Shown here one piece after another: positions 17,624 to 27,058 of a stretch of 64,000 bases of DNA. This stretch comes from Kurthia sibirica (GTDB lineage: Bacteria > Bacillota > Bacilli > Bacillales_A > Planococcaceae). The DNA is taken from assembly GCF_003143975.1 (NCBI RefSeq), contig NZ_QFVR01000009.1, positions 1 to 64,000 of the forward strand, written 5' to 3'. The notes under the pieces are model-generated. The model had not been told where the DNA came from, searched no databases, and saw only the letters and a list, made by a program, of their open reading frames with translations. The position numbers were made by a program, and so were the translations under genes. Positions within the stretch are counted from its first letter, which is position 1, and every line of letters starts with the position of its first letter.

Positions 17624-17810
17624 AATCTAACAATACGAAATCAAATGCATAGCCATTTTTTCTGTCCGAATCAATAAGTAGTGTCATGGCCCTTTGAATG
17701 CTAGTCAGCGTTTAAAGAGCTTTTTTCTTTGCATATAACTTGAAATGAAAAAGTAAAATGTTTTATTATTTGGGTAAGAGGAAATAGTTTAAAGAAAAGG
17801 AGAGATTGCT

Positions 17811-18332
17811 ATGAAAAAATTAATTTTAGGAGCGACCCTGCCTTTGTTGGCTCTTTCTTTAGCAGCATGTAGTAACGATGATAAGGAAGACAAAGATACA
17901 AGCTCGCCAACTATATCACAGGAACAAGAATCTGAAGACAAAGTAGATGACTCAACAGAAAAAAATACGAATACAAATGATGAAGCATCTAAAGAAGAAG
18001 CATCTAAAGAAGAAAAGACGACAAAATTCACTGAACTTACAGTAGAAATTCAATACCCTACTGGAGAAAAAACATATGAATATGATAAAAATTTAATGGT
18101 GGAAGAAGCGGAAATAGAAGATGAACGCACAAATGAAAAAATTGTCAATGATGCGGCATTAAAACAAATGACGGCCATTGTTGAAAAGCTAACAATCACA
18201 CCAAAAACATCAGAAGCCGATGTTAAGAAGCAAATTTTTGCTAATTTTGATATCGATGAAGATTATACGGAAGTGGAAGTAGATATTGAATTTGCAGATG
18301 GTACTGAAAAAGAATTTAAATTTGTAAAATAA
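17811..18332 (+). CDS. YusW-like lipoprotein
   Basis: A 173-residue exported lipoprotein: signal peptide MKKLILGATLPLLALSLAAC with the lipobox LAAC (lipidated Cys20). This is followed by an acidic, low-complexity linker with tandem ASKEE units (residues 21-70), and then a compact C-terminal domain (about 72-173) with strands such as FTELTVEIQYPTGEK and TEVEVDIEFADGTEKEFKF. The latter resembles the YusW-like family, whose function is unknown. AAGGAGAG precedes the ATG and a strong terminator follows. Confidence 0.8.
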   Translation: MKKLILGATLPLLALSLAACSNDDKEDKDTSSPTISQEQESEDKVDDSTEKNTNTNDEASKEEASKEEKTTKFTELTVEIQYPTGEKTYEYDKNLMVEEAEIEDERTNEKIVNDAALKQMTAIVEKLTITPKTSEADVKKQIFANFDIDEDYTEVEVDIEFADGTEKEFKFVK

Positions 18333-18338
18333 AAATGG

Positions 18339-18378
18339 GGAAATGACTGGAATCATTTTGATTCCAGTCATTTTTTAT
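18339..18378 (+). terminator. Terminator of the lipoprotein gene
   Basis: aaatgactggaat (18341-18353) pairs perfectly with attccagtcattt (18361-18373), followed by T. Confidence 0.85.
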
Positions 18379-18388
18379 GAATTTTTTA

Positions 18389-18527
18389 GGTTCTATTATA
18401 TAGGTTGGGCTATTAAAACAATTCATATTTTAGAAAAATAGAAATAGCGAAAGCTTTCCACCGACAAGTAATCCTTTATTTTCACCTACGGTGAAAATAA
18501 AGGATTACTTCCTATTGATACAGAGCC
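18389..18527 (+). mobile_element. MITE derived from the ISL3-type element, with 8-bp target duplication
   Basis: The 139-bp unit begins with ggttctattatataggttgg and ends with attgatacagagcc, an imperfect terminal inverted repeat. It is flanked on both sides by the identical octamer ATTTTTTA (18381-18388 and 18528-18535). Its left 120 bases match the left end of the larger element at 40891, and it contains a perfect 20-bp stem (18466-18485 with 18491-18510). It has no coding capacity. An 8-bp duplication is what ISL3-family transposases produce, so this is a mobilised miniature derivative. Confidence 0.8.
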
Positions 18528-18535
18528 ATTTTTTA

Positions 18536-18930
18536 TTAAATAAGTTTGACAGCTATTTTTTCTTCCTCACCCTCTTTTTTTATGTCATCAAATCTCTAAT
18601 GAAAAATAGGGAAGATAGTTAATTAACAGCATATTTATATGTAATATAAAGAGTGTTAAAACGCAAAAAGAAGATCAATTAACGATAGTGCTCCTGTTAT
18701 TTATTTTAATCAGTTGTCAATTTTCTGAAGCGATTCGAGTATCTATAGCGTTTAATAATTGGATGAGTAATAGGGTACACCCATTAAAGAATAATAGGAT
18801 GAATGAAGAGGCGTATTTTTATCTTTGGTATGCTCAAGTATTGTAGGGGGATTTTTATAGATTTTTACTATTTTGAAATTTCATCAAAAAAATAAAAAAT
18901 TCTAAAAATAGAAATTCACTTCTTTATCGA
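18536..18930. other. Intergenic region without a recognised gene
   Basis: Nearly 400 AT-rich bases between the MITE and the riboswitch promoter. One short frame (around 18690-18845, ending TTG TAG) has a hydrophobic stretch LLLFILISCQF, but it has neither a ribosome binding site nor a convincing start. I see no other structure. Confidence 0.4.
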
Positions 18931-18958
18931 TTGTTTTTGTGACATCAAGCTGTATAAT
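18931..18958 (+). promoter_or_regulatory. Promoter of the cobalamin riboswitch operon
   Basis: TTGTTT (18931-18936), 16 bases, then a consensus TATAAT (18953-18958). Transcription would start near 18965, about 110 nt before the first conserved riboswitch base. Confidence 0.55.
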
Positions 18959-19077
18959 AGTAGGTTTTTATACATTTTCAATATTAGGTAGTAAGGTCTA
19001 TTTTTTCTATCTGTTATTGTTTTAATAAAATTCAGTGCGTATACTTCTAGTAATATCACAGTTAAATAAATAATAAT

Positions 19078-19270
19078 GGTGTCTACGAAAGTAGCGTAAA
19101 AGAAATTAGGTGAAAATCCTAAACGGTCCGGCCACTGTAAATAGATTTGTTCATTTGATATACCACTGGGAAACTGGGAAGGTGAAGTGAACACATAATC
19201 TTAAGTCAGGAAACTTGCCATTATTTGTGAATGATCATACCTTCTGGGATTAAGGGAATGTGGCTTTTTA
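19078..19270 (+). promoter_or_regulatory. Cobalamin (B12) riboswitch
   Basis: The conserved elements of the adenosylcobalamin aptamer occur in the right order: ttaggtgaaaatcctaaacg (about 19108-19127), then ggtccggccactgta, then ccactgggaaactgggaagg (about 19163-19182), then aagtcaggaaacttgcc (about 19204-19220), and a 3' pairing segment to about 19270. A terminator follows. In this class B12 binding shuts down expression, so the downstream genes should be on when B12 is scarce. This is the strongest evidence for what the following gene cluster does. Confidence 0.95.
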
Positions 19271-19294
19271 ATTATGCATATAATTGATTAAACC

Positions 19295-19331
19295 AAAAAC
19301 ACTAACCTTCATAGGTTAGTGTTTTTTTTTG
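19295..19331 (+). terminator. Expression-platform terminator of the B12 riboswitch
   Basis: aaaaacactaacc (19295-19307) pairs with ggttagtgttttt (19314-19326) around TTCATA and is followed by a long T run, 30 bases before the first gene. Confidence 0.85.
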
Positions 19332-19361
19332 AAAACAGAGGGAGAAAAGGGGAAGAGAGAA

Positions 19362-22300
19362 ATGAAAAGAATACTTTCAGTTATTTTAACATGGGTCTTA
19401 TTATTGAGTTTAATTGTCCCAAGTGTAACCTTGAAAGCTTCAGCAAAAGCATTTGATCCAAATGAAGAGTACAAAGATTTAAACTTACGCTTCTGGAATG
19501 ATGAGAAGCCGAATGAACGGTTTTATATTAATGCAGCTTCTAGATACATTTTAGAAACTGTAAAAGAACCAAAAATGGGGTCAACTTTTGGTGAATGGTC
19601 AGTAATGGATTTACTAAGAGGAATGTATACAGGGGTAGATTATATAAACTATATTCCTGCAGATTATTTTACGAAGTATACAGAAGGCATTAATACATAT
19701 GTTGAATCAAAGGCTGGAGAATTAGACAGAAATAAATCAACTGAATGGTCACGTTTAACATTAGCGATGACAGCTTTAGGAATTCCTATTACGAATGTTG
19801 GAGGATACGATTTTGTCGATCGTCTATCTCAATCATATAAGTTTTCTTACCGACAAGGTATTAATGGGCCAATTTGGGAACTAATTGCTCTTGATACAGG
19901 GAATTATGAAATGGTAAAAATACCTTCAAAATATACGGAAGGTGATATTAATACTAAAGGTCGAATGATTGATTATATATTAGGTAAAGAAATAGTGGAT
20001 AAAGATGGAATTATAGGTGGATGGGCATTAGCAGGAAAGGTAGCCGATCCAGATATTACAGGAATGGCATTACAGGCTTTAGCCCCATATTACTTAAATC
20101 AAGCGAAATATCAAAGGGCTGAAGCGACTGCTACTTATGAAGAATTTAAAAAAGCAGTGGAACGTGCGGTATTAGCAATGGCAAAAATGCAACAACCTGG
20201 TGGTGGATTTAATGCATGGGGAAATGTGAATGCAGAAAGTACATCTCAAGTAATCGTCGCATTAACAGCATTAAAGATTGATCCGAAAACAAAGTCAGTC
20301 GAGCTACCTACGATTGGAAAAACGGCTACCTTTAATAGAGAAGCAGGGATTAATGATGGAGTAACAACAGATAATATGATTGATATGCTAGTGAGCTTTT
20401 TTGCTGAAGGTTCAGGATCTTCACCTGAGGTAAGTGGTTTTAAACATGTTACTGCCGGATATGATGGTGGTGGTGGTTCAGGTACAGGTGTAAATGCTAT
20501 GGCAACTGACCAAGCTCTATACGGCTTGATTGCATATGATCGTTTTAAAAACGGTGAGAAATCTTTATATGATATGACAGACCAGAGTGCGGGACAATAT
20601 AAAAATATGAAGACGAAACGTTTTAATATTACGTTCCATACAGCAGCGACAAAACAAGAGAAACAAGCTTCACCTTATTCAACGGTTAAAATACCTGCTA
20701 GTTCGCCTACAACGAATGAAAAAATTACTTCATGGAATTCAAAAGCAGATGGAAGTGGAACGGTCTACTTAGCAAATGAATTATTAGTCGTACCAGAACA
20801 TGATATTGAACTCTATGCGCAATTTAAAGCAAATACCTACACCATTCTATTTAATCTAAATGGTGGTCAATTCAATAAAGTAATGATGGACCGCTATACA
20901 TCGACAGAGGAAGTTATCTTACCTCAAGAAAAAGAGCTTAAAAAAGAGGGTTATATATTTGTTGGTTGGTATGAAAATGCTGCATATACAGGTTCAACAA
21001 TTACCAAAATTGCTAAAGGAAGTAGTGGCAATAAACAGTATTACGCTAAATGGGTAGATCAATGGGCTTTAGCAAATGAAGTGAATGCATTAATTATGAC
21101 GCTACCAACAACAATTACTGAAAAAAATGAAATTCAAGTGAAAAATATTCGAGCAGCATATGACAAATTAACAGTTGAAGATCGTATTCATGTGACAAAC
21201 TACGGTAAATTATTAGACGCTGAATTACAATTGCAGCAACTACTACAGGGAACAGATGAAGAATTAACAGATGAAGAAAAAGCGATGAAGTTAGTAGAAA
21301 TGATTAATATGCTACCTTCTGAAGAAAATCTAACATTACAAGATCAAGCAAGTATTCAAGCAGTTCGCACTGCATACACTGCCCTGACAGTTAGTCAAAA
21401 AATGAATGTCTCAAATTATAGTATTTTATTAAAATTAGAAAAAGTATTTGAAAAAATTGAAGGTGTAGAAATTGATGAACAAGTAGCAAGTGAAGTAACA
21501 AATAAAATCAAACTAATACCAAAAGTGAGTGACTTAACACTTGTAGATGAAGAAGTCATCAATCTGGCTCGTACAGCCTATGATGTTATAAAAATGAGTC
21601 AGCAAAAACTAGTGAAGAATTACAATACATTATTACAAGCAGAATTGGCATTAGAGGTATTAAAAAATGACAAACTGATCGAAGTAAATCCTGTGAAAAA
21701 TAAGACAACTGTAGTAACAGGAAAAACAACAGCTAATACGGAAGTAACGGTTTTAAGAAGCGGTATTGAAATTGCTTCAAGTAAAACAACTTCAAAAGGA
21801 CTATTTTCAATTAAAATCCCAGCGCAAACTGCTGGAACAAAATTAGTTGTGAAAACAAATGGAGCATCTAAAACAGTTGTTGTAGAAGTCTCTAAAATAT
21901 TAGCGACACCAACAGTGAATGCAATTGGAGAGAAATCAACAGAAATTACAGGTAAGGCAACGAAGGGCATGACAATTTTTGCTAATGTCAAAGGGACGAA
22001 AATTGGAACAGCAACGGTATCTTCTTCGGGAAATTATACGATGAAAATCAAAGCACAAAAAAAAGGTACAAAAGTATCGATTGCCATAAAAGACGCTATG
22101 AATAATAAGAGTGGCATTCGCTCAATGACGGTGCAAGCAGCTAAAATATTAGCAACACCAACAGCGAATGCAATTGGAGAGAAATCAACAAAAATTACAG
22201 GTAAGGCAACGAAGGGCATGACAATTTTTGCTAATGTCAAAGGGACGAAAATTGGAACAGCAACGGTATCTTCTTCGGGAAATTATACGATGAAAATCAA

Positions 22301-22637
22301 AGCACAGAAAAAAGGTACAAAAGTATCGATTACCATAAAAGATGCTATGAATAATAAGAGTGGCATTCGTTCAATGACGGTACAAGCAGCTAAAAAACTA
22401 GCGACACCTTCAGCTAACTCAATTAATTCAAAATCAACAAAAATTACAGGTAAAGCAACGAAAGGTATGACGGTTTTTGCGACTGTCAAAGGGACAAAAA
22501 TTGGAACAGCAACGGTATCTTCATCAGGAAACTATACGATGAAAATCAAAGCACAGAAAAAAGGTGCGAAAATCTTAATCGCTATTAAGGATGGTATGAA
22601 TAATAAGAGTAAAATCCGCTCAATTACAGTTAAATAA
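19362..22637 (+). CDS. Secreted alpha/alpha-barrel (transcobalamin N-domain-like) surface protein with Ig tail
   Basis: A 1091-residue exported protein. A signal peptide (residues 1-29, basic MKR then a hydrophobic core and ASAKA) leads into a prenyltransferase/squalene-oxidase-like alpha/alpha barrel (about 35-410). Repeat signatures are GINGPIWELIALD, ITGMALQALAPYY, QQPGGGFNAWG and MATDQALYGLIAY. This fold is the N-terminal cobalamin-binding half of intrinsic factor and transcobalamin. Next come an InlB-type repeat (about 490-565; ILFNLNGGQF, GYIFVGWYENAAYTG), three helical repeats of about 65 residues, and four Ig-like units, the last three nearly identical at 83 residues each. No LPXTG or SLH motif is present. 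I start at ATG 19362, behind AAGGGGAAGAG; an upstream TTG at 19329 lies in the terminator. B12 binding is inferred from fold plus riboswitch. Confidence 0.85.
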   Translation: MKRILSVILTWVLLLSLIVPSVTLKASAKAFDPNEEYKDLNLRFWNDEKPNERFYINAASRYILETVKEPKMGSTFGEWSVMDLLRGMYTGVDYINYIPADYFTKYTEGINTYVESKAGELDRNKSTEWSRLTLAMTALGIPITNVGGYDFVDRLSQSYKFSYRQGINGPIWELIALDTGNYEMVKIPSKYTEGDINTKGRMIDYILGKEIVDKDGIIGGWALAGKVADPDITGMALQALAPYYLNQAKYQRAEATATYEEFKKAVERAVLAMAKMQQPGGGFNAWGNVNAESTSQVIVALTALKIDPKTKSVELPTIGKTATFNREAGINDGVTTDNMIDMLVSFFAEGSGSSPEVSGFKHVTAGYDGGGGSGTGVNAMATDQALYGLIAYDRFKNGEKSLYDMTDQSAGQYKNMKTKRFNITFHTAATKQEKQASPYSTVKIPASSPTTNEKITSWNSKADGSGTVYLANELLVVPEHDIELYAQFKANTYTILFNLNGGQFNKVMMDRYTSTEEVILPQEKELKKEGYIFVGWYENAAYTGSTITKIAKGSSGNKQYYAKWVDQWALANEVNALIMTLPTTITEKNEIQVKNIRAAYDKLTVEDRIHVTNYGKLLDAELQLQQLLQGTDEELTDEEKAMKLVEMINMLPSEENLTLQDQASIQAVRTAYTALTVSQKMNVSNYSILLKLEKVFEKIEGVEIDEQVASEVTNKIKLIPKVSDLTLVDEEVINLARTAYDVIKMSQQKLVKNYNTLLQAELALEVLKNDKLIEVNPVKNKTTVVTGKTTANTEVTVLRSGIEIASSKTTSKGLFSIKIPAQTAGTKLVVKTNGASKTVVVEVSKILATPTVNAIGEKSTEITGKATKGMTIFANVKGTKIGTATVSSSGNYTMKIKAQKKGTKVSIAIKDAMNNKSGIRSMTVQAAKILATPTANAIGEKSTKITGKATKGMTIFANVKGTKIGTATVSSSGNYTMKIKAQKKGTKVSITIKDAMNNKSGIRSMTVQAAKKLATPSANSINSKSTKITGKATKGMTVFATVKGTKIGTATVSSSGNYTMKIKAQKKGAKILIAIKDGMNNKSKIRSITVK
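21900..22634 (+). repeat. Three tandem 249-bp coding repeats (Ig-like units)
   Basis: The last 735 bases of the gene consist of three copies with exact 249-bp spacing (start points near 21906, 22155 and 22404), each encoding an 83-residue Ig-like unit with the block ITGKATKGMT and SSSGNYTMKIKAQKKG. The first two copies are almost identical in DNA, so the array is recent and prone to gain or loss of units. Confidence 0.9.
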
Positions 22638-22680
22638 TGAAATTGACATTTGAAAAACGATTCTAGGGGTGGAATAAAGG

Positions 22681-25600
22681 ATGAAGAAAATAATATCAAA
22701 AGTATTGACGTATTTAATGGTATTCATTCTAATGATGTCTGCAACGGTTGTCTCAATACAACCCGTTGTAGCTTCAGCAGAAGAAACGACAACAGTAACA
22801 TCGTTTAAAACAACATTAGCAGACCGTACAACAAAATCTGACAGACTCACTTTTGATGTTTGGGCTAAAAATAGTGAAAATGAAAAATTAAGCACCAATC
22901 AAATAATTGTAACAAACAATGATAAAAAGGTTGCCGTCAATTGGGATGACAGTGAAAAAACAAGCTATACATTAGAATTGGTGAACGGGATAAACAATGT
23001 AAAGATTGTTATTACGAATGAATCGGAGACCCTAACAAAAAATTATCAAATTACGCAATTGCCAGCTGAAAACGGGGATCATATTGGTGATTATATTATG
23101 TCGGTAGATGGTTTTACAGTTGGCTTAGGCTATATTATCGAGCCGACAAGAATGCCGATTTATAAAGGCCAAACCGCAGCGCAATTACTAGTAGAGCAGC
23201 TTGATAAAAATGGATTTACCTATACTTCAACAGGGACACCGACAAATGGTTTCTATTTAGCAAGTATTACGAAAAAAGAAGGCTCGATTTACGATGTCGG
23301 TGTAAATATACCGCAAGAGATTGAAAATCTGAACCTTGATATAGACCCAGATGATCATTCTAAATCTTTAGGTGAATTTGATTTCAATAATATGTCTGGT
23401 TGGATGTATAAATTAAATAATGTCTTTCCGAATGTAGGTTTTGCGGATAGTTATTTACAAAGTGATGATGTCATGACTGTGCAGTTTACAGTTGCCTATG
23501 GAGCAGAATTAGGTGGCGGTTGGGGATCACAAAGTTTTGATTTAGTGAATCGTGATGAAATTACAAAACAATTAGCCTACATAAATAGTGCTGGAGCATA
23601 TAAAGATGAATTTTTAGCGAATGAAGATATTCAAAAAGCTTACGATGAAAGCTATAAATTAATGGCGAAGTTTGGTATTTCGCAGGAAGACTTGAACGCA
23701 GCTGAAAATAATCTGACGACAGCAGTAGCTAAAGTAGCCGAAAGTAAAATTGATACTTTATCAGCTGAAATAACAGAAGCTAATTTTGCTGATGTCCAAA
23801 AGATTATTGAATTTATTGAAAATACAACTGAAAAACAAAAACTGATTTTTAGAAATATTGAAAAATATAAGTCGGCAAAATTGATTTATGATCAATTTTT
23901 ATCAGTGGATGAATTAAAAAAATCAATTGAGAAATTATCAGAGGTGGAGAACCTATCAATTGAAAAAGATTTAAAAGAAGTAGTGGCATTAACGAAGAAA
24001 TACAAAGAACTATCGGATGACTTTAAAACAAAAGTAACCAACTATTTAATTTTTGAAACTATAAAAAATCAAATGGATCAATTATTAAATGAATCAGTCA
24101 CTAAAATAATTAAGGATATCACAAACTTACCTAGCGATGAATTACTCACTTTAGAGGATGAATTGAAAATACTTGCTATTGATAAAGAAATTCAAGTTCT
24201 TGATGATAACTCAAAAGCTTTAATTACGAATATCGATCGTTTACAAGACAGTAAAAAACAAATGATTGTTTTACAAGATAATAAAAAAGTGGCTGATGTT
24301 ATCGATAAAATCAATCAACTGCCAGCGACAGATCAACTTATCTTAGATAATGAAACGGCTATTAAAGATGCTAGAAATTCATACAATCAACTCTCAACAA
24401 CATTAAGAACAAGAGTAACAAATTTAACATTATTAACAGCAGCAGAAAATAAAATTACTTGGTTTAAATCAATTAACACATTAATTACAAATATCTCTAA
24501 ACTTCCTGAGGTAGGGAAATTAGATTTTTCTTATCAGACAACTTTGAAAACTTATCGTACTACCTATAATGCAATGGATGAGATTCAAAAATCAAAAATC
24601 AAAAATTACGAAAAACTGCAACAATTAGAGGCTAGGCTTATTGAAATTGCTCCTGTAAAAGTGGTAGAAGATTTATTAAATTCTTTACCGACAGCATCTA
24701 ATACGAAATTGACAGATAAAGAAAAAATAGAGGCTGCAAGAAAAGAATTTACAGCACTTTCAGAAGAATTTCAAAAGCTAGTGCGAGCAAACTATACGAA
24801 AAAATTAGTAGATGCAGAAAATAAATTAAACACATTAGTACTAGAAGATACGATTAAACAGACGATGAATACGATTGAATCTTTAGCAACAAAAGAAAAG
24901 ATTACTTTTGAAGATTTACCAGTTATTCAACAGCTTCGAGAAACGTATAAAGGGTTATCTACAGAGTCAAAACTAAAAATAACGAATTATTCTGCTTTCC
25001 TAGAAGTTGAAAAAAAATTAGCAAAATTACAAGCCGAAATCACAAAAGTAGATACTTTAATAGCCGACTTACCAGTAGTTGATAAAATCACTTTAAATGA
25101 TGAACAAGCAATTAGAGATGTAAAAAAAGTAGTAGATGCATTAAGTGAGATTGAGAAACAACAATTGAAGGGGAAAAATCGAGAAAAATTAGTGGCAGTT
25201 GTTAATAAAGTGGAAGAATTATTATCAAAACAAAGAGTAAATGAAGTAATAGCATTAATCGATTCATTACCAGAACCAACTAAAGTAACACTGAAAGATG
25301 AAGTGAAAATTAAAAATACAAGAAATCAATACTTGGCTTTACAAGCTGAAGAACAAGCGCTTGTGAAAAATGCCTCTAAATTAGATATTTTAGAAGGAAC
25401 GATTGAAAGTATTAAAACATTTGCATTTAATTCTGAAATCACGTATGTAAATAACTTAATTTCAACTTTGCCAGCACTACAGAATATTGATTTATCAGAT
25501 GAGCGAATTGTTGAAACAATCGAAACTTCATACAATCTTCTGACAGAAACACAAAAAGAAAAAATTATAGGATATACAGTTATTCCTCAAATGAAATTCA

Positions 25601-26883
25601 AATTAAATTCTTTAAAAGAAAATGCTTTACAGGTTTTCGAAAAAATCGAAAAACTACCTTCAACTACGACCGTTAAAACGACGGATCGTTCTGCAATTGA
25701 AGTAGCTAGAAATGAATATTCTCAATTAACTGTAGCTCAAAAAGGACTTATAACGAATAGTGTGAAGTTAGACCGAGTGGAGAAAACCTTAGCACAGTTA
25801 GAATCAACGACCATTTTTAAAATTGTAATTGATATTTTAACTTTGCCAGAAGTGGAAAAAATCACATTAAATGATCGTCCGAAAATAGTTGCTATTGAAA
25901 AAATATATAACGAGCTTACTACTAATCAACAACAATTAATTACAAATTATAGTAAGTTGCAATTATTAAATGCACAGTTGGAAGTAATTAGTAAAGAAAA
26001 TAGTGAGAAGGCTCAAATTGCTATAAAGCAAATTAATAATTTACCCAAAAAAATTACTCAAGCAGATAAGAATACGATTGAACAAGCAAGATTGGCCTAT
26101 GAGAAATTAACAGTTGAACAACAATCGATCGTTGGAAATTATGAGCAACTAGTAGAAGCAGAGACACAGTTACAATCAATCATCGAAGTAGATATGAAGG
26201 CGGCACAAAAAGTAAGTGATTTAATTAACGTCATTTCAAGTGGGAAATTACAATTAAAAGATGAAGCAGCAATTAATTTGGTTCGAAAAATGTTCAACAC
26301 ACTTTCAGTATCTCAACAAAAATTAGTCAATAATAAAGGTGATTTAACAAAAGCAGAGTCAGCTATGAAAAAATTAAAAAATGAAGTAATAGTGACAAGT
26401 AAAACGGCAAAATTATCTGTACCAACAGTCGAAAATACGACAACAACAATTAGTGGAACGGCATCTAAATCGACTAAAATTTATCTTTATAACGGCAGTA
26501 AATTATTGCAATCAGCAGCAGTAACTGATAGTGGGACATACAGCTTGAAAATAAGTAAGCAAAAGAAAAATACGAAATTAAAGTTTGTCTTAAAAAATAT
26601 TGAAGGTAAAACAGTTAAAACATTAACAAAAACTGTACTAGCGGCAAAAGTGAGTGCTGTCAAATCAGTGAAAGCAACTACAATAAAAGTAACAGGTTCC
26701 GCATCAAAAAATAACACGATTCAAATTTATAAAAATAGTAAAAGAATTGCGACGAGTAAAGTAAATAGTAAAGGGACGTTTATAACGAAGATCGTTAAAC
26801 AGAAAAAAGGTAGTAAATTAAATGTCTATGCAGTAGATCATGCAAATAATAAAAGTAGTAAGACGACGGTAACAGTTAAATAA
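22681..26883 (+). CDS. Giant secreted DUF4430 protein with a helical-repeat rod
   Basis: A 1400-residue exported protein. After the signal peptide (1-33, ending VVASAEE) come an Ig/cadherin-like region (about 36-132) and a DUF4430 domain (about 134-285) with VDGFTVGLGYI, GFYLASI, SGWMYKLNNVFPN and VGFADSYL. DUF4430 corresponds to the C-terminal beta domain of intrinsic factor/transcobalamin. Residues about 320-1235 form roughly fourteen degenerate repeats of about 62 residues with the pattern LP....L.D...I..AR..Y..L...Q...V.NY..L..AE..L, predicted to make an alpha-helical rod. Two Ig-like units end the protein. There is no sortase motif. It follows the previous gene by 43 bases with the AGGGGTGG site upstream. 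The rod may lift the binding domain through the wall (inference). Confidence 0.85.
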   Translation: MKKIISKVLTYLMVFILMMSATVVSIQPVVASAEETTTVTSFKTTLADRTTKSDRLTFDVWAKNSENEKLSTNQIIVTNNDKKVAVNWDDSEKTSYTLELVNGINNVKIVITNESETLTKNYQITQLPAENGDHIGDYIMSVDGFTVGLGYIIEPTRMPIYKGQTAAQLLVEQLDKNGFTYTSTGTPTNGFYLASITKKEGSIYDVGVNIPQEIENLNLDIDPDDHSKSLGEFDFNNMSGWMYKLNNVFPNVGFADSYLQSDDVMTVQFTVAYGAELGGGWGSQSFDLVNRDEITKQLAYINSAGAYKDEFLANEDIQKAYDESYKLMAKFGISQEDLNAAENNLTTAVAKVAESKIDTLSAEITEANFADVQKIIEFIENTTEKQKLIFRNIEKYKSAKLIYDQFLSVDELKKSIEKLSEVENLSIEKDLKEVVALTKKYKELSDDFKTKVTNYLIFETIKNQMDQLLNESVTKIIKDITNLPSDELLTLEDELKILAIDKEIQVLDDNSKALITNIDRLQDSKKQMIVLQDNKKVADVIDKINQLPATDQLILDNETAIKDARNSYNQLSTTLRTRVTNLTLLTAAENKITWFKSINTLITNISKLPEVGKLDFSYQTTLKTYRTTYNAMDEIQKSKIKNYEKLQQLEARLIEIAPVKVVEDLLNSLPTASNTKLTDKEKIEAARKEFTALSEEFQKLVRANYTKKLVDAENKLNTLVLEDTIKQTMNTIESLATKEKITFEDLPVIQQLRETYKGLSTESKLKITNYSAFLEVEKKLAKLQAEITKVDTLIADLPVVDKITLNDEQAIRDVKKVVDALSEIEKQQLKGKNREKLVAVVNKVEELLSKQRVNEVIALIDSLPEPTKVTLKDEVKIKNTRNQYLALQAEEQALVKNASKLDILEGTIESIKTFAFNSEITYVNNLISTLPALQNIDLSDERIVETIETSYNLLTETQKEKIIGYTVIPQMKFKLNSLKENALQVFEKIEKLPSTTTVKTTDRSAIEVARNEYSQLTVAQKGLITNSVKLDRVEKTLAQLESTTIFKIVIDILTLPEVEKITLNDRPKIVAIEKIYNELTTNQQQLITNYSKLQLLNAQLEVISKENSEKAQIAIKQINNLPKKITQADKNTIEQARLAYEKLTVEQQSIVGNYEQLVEAETQLQSIIEVDMKAAQKVSDLINVISSGKLQLKDEAAINLVRKMFNTLSVSQQKLVNNKGDLTKAESAMKKLKNEVIVTSKTAKLSVPTVENTTTTISGTASKSTKIYLYNGSKLLQSAAVTDSGTYSLKISKQKKNTKLKFVLKNIEGKTVKTLTKTVLAAKVSAVKSVKATTIKVTGSASKNNTIQIYKNSKRIATSKVNSKGTFITKIVKQKKGSKLNVYAVDHANNKSSKTTVTVK

Positions 26884-26920
26884 AATAAAAGAATACATGT
26901 CGAAATGTACTTTTAACAAG

Positions 26921-26966
26921 AGAAATTATTAGAAATCGCTTAAAAAGTGATTTCTAATTTCTTTTG
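26921..26966 (+). terminator. Hairpin inside the B12 gene run, possible partial terminator
   Basis: agaaat...agaaatcgctt pairs with aagtgatttct...atttct around 26919-26961, ending in cttttg. It lies 36 bases past the stop of the giant gene and could lower expression of the following genes. Confidence 0.6.
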
Positions 26967-26992
26967 TTTAAATTGTATTGGCCCTCTATTCT
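26964..26992 (+). promoter_or_regulatory. Possible second promoter within the B12 locus
   Basis: TTGTTT (26964-26969), 17 bases, TATTCT (26987-26992). Just after it a perfect 10-bp inverted repeat (GAATGAGACT 27001-27010 with AGTCTTATTC 27021-27030) lies in the leader. If this promoter works, the seven downstream genes can be made independently of the riboswitch. Confidence 0.4.
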
Positions 26993-27058
26993 ATTTTTAC
27001 GAATGAGACTGAATAATTTTAGTCTTATTCGTAAATTGAGAATCGGAGGTTATTGTCA

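Noticed and set aside
18690-18845. Short hydrophobic frame (VLLLFILISCQF...) upstream of the B12 riboswitch as a small peptide or lipoprotein gene
   Set aside because: No ATG, no ribosome binding site and no conserved features; the only start would be a GTG without a site.
21620-22489. Several 68-123-residue minus-strand frames in the surface-protein gene
   Set aside because: They are antisense shadows of the tandem Ig repeats and recur with the 249-bp period.
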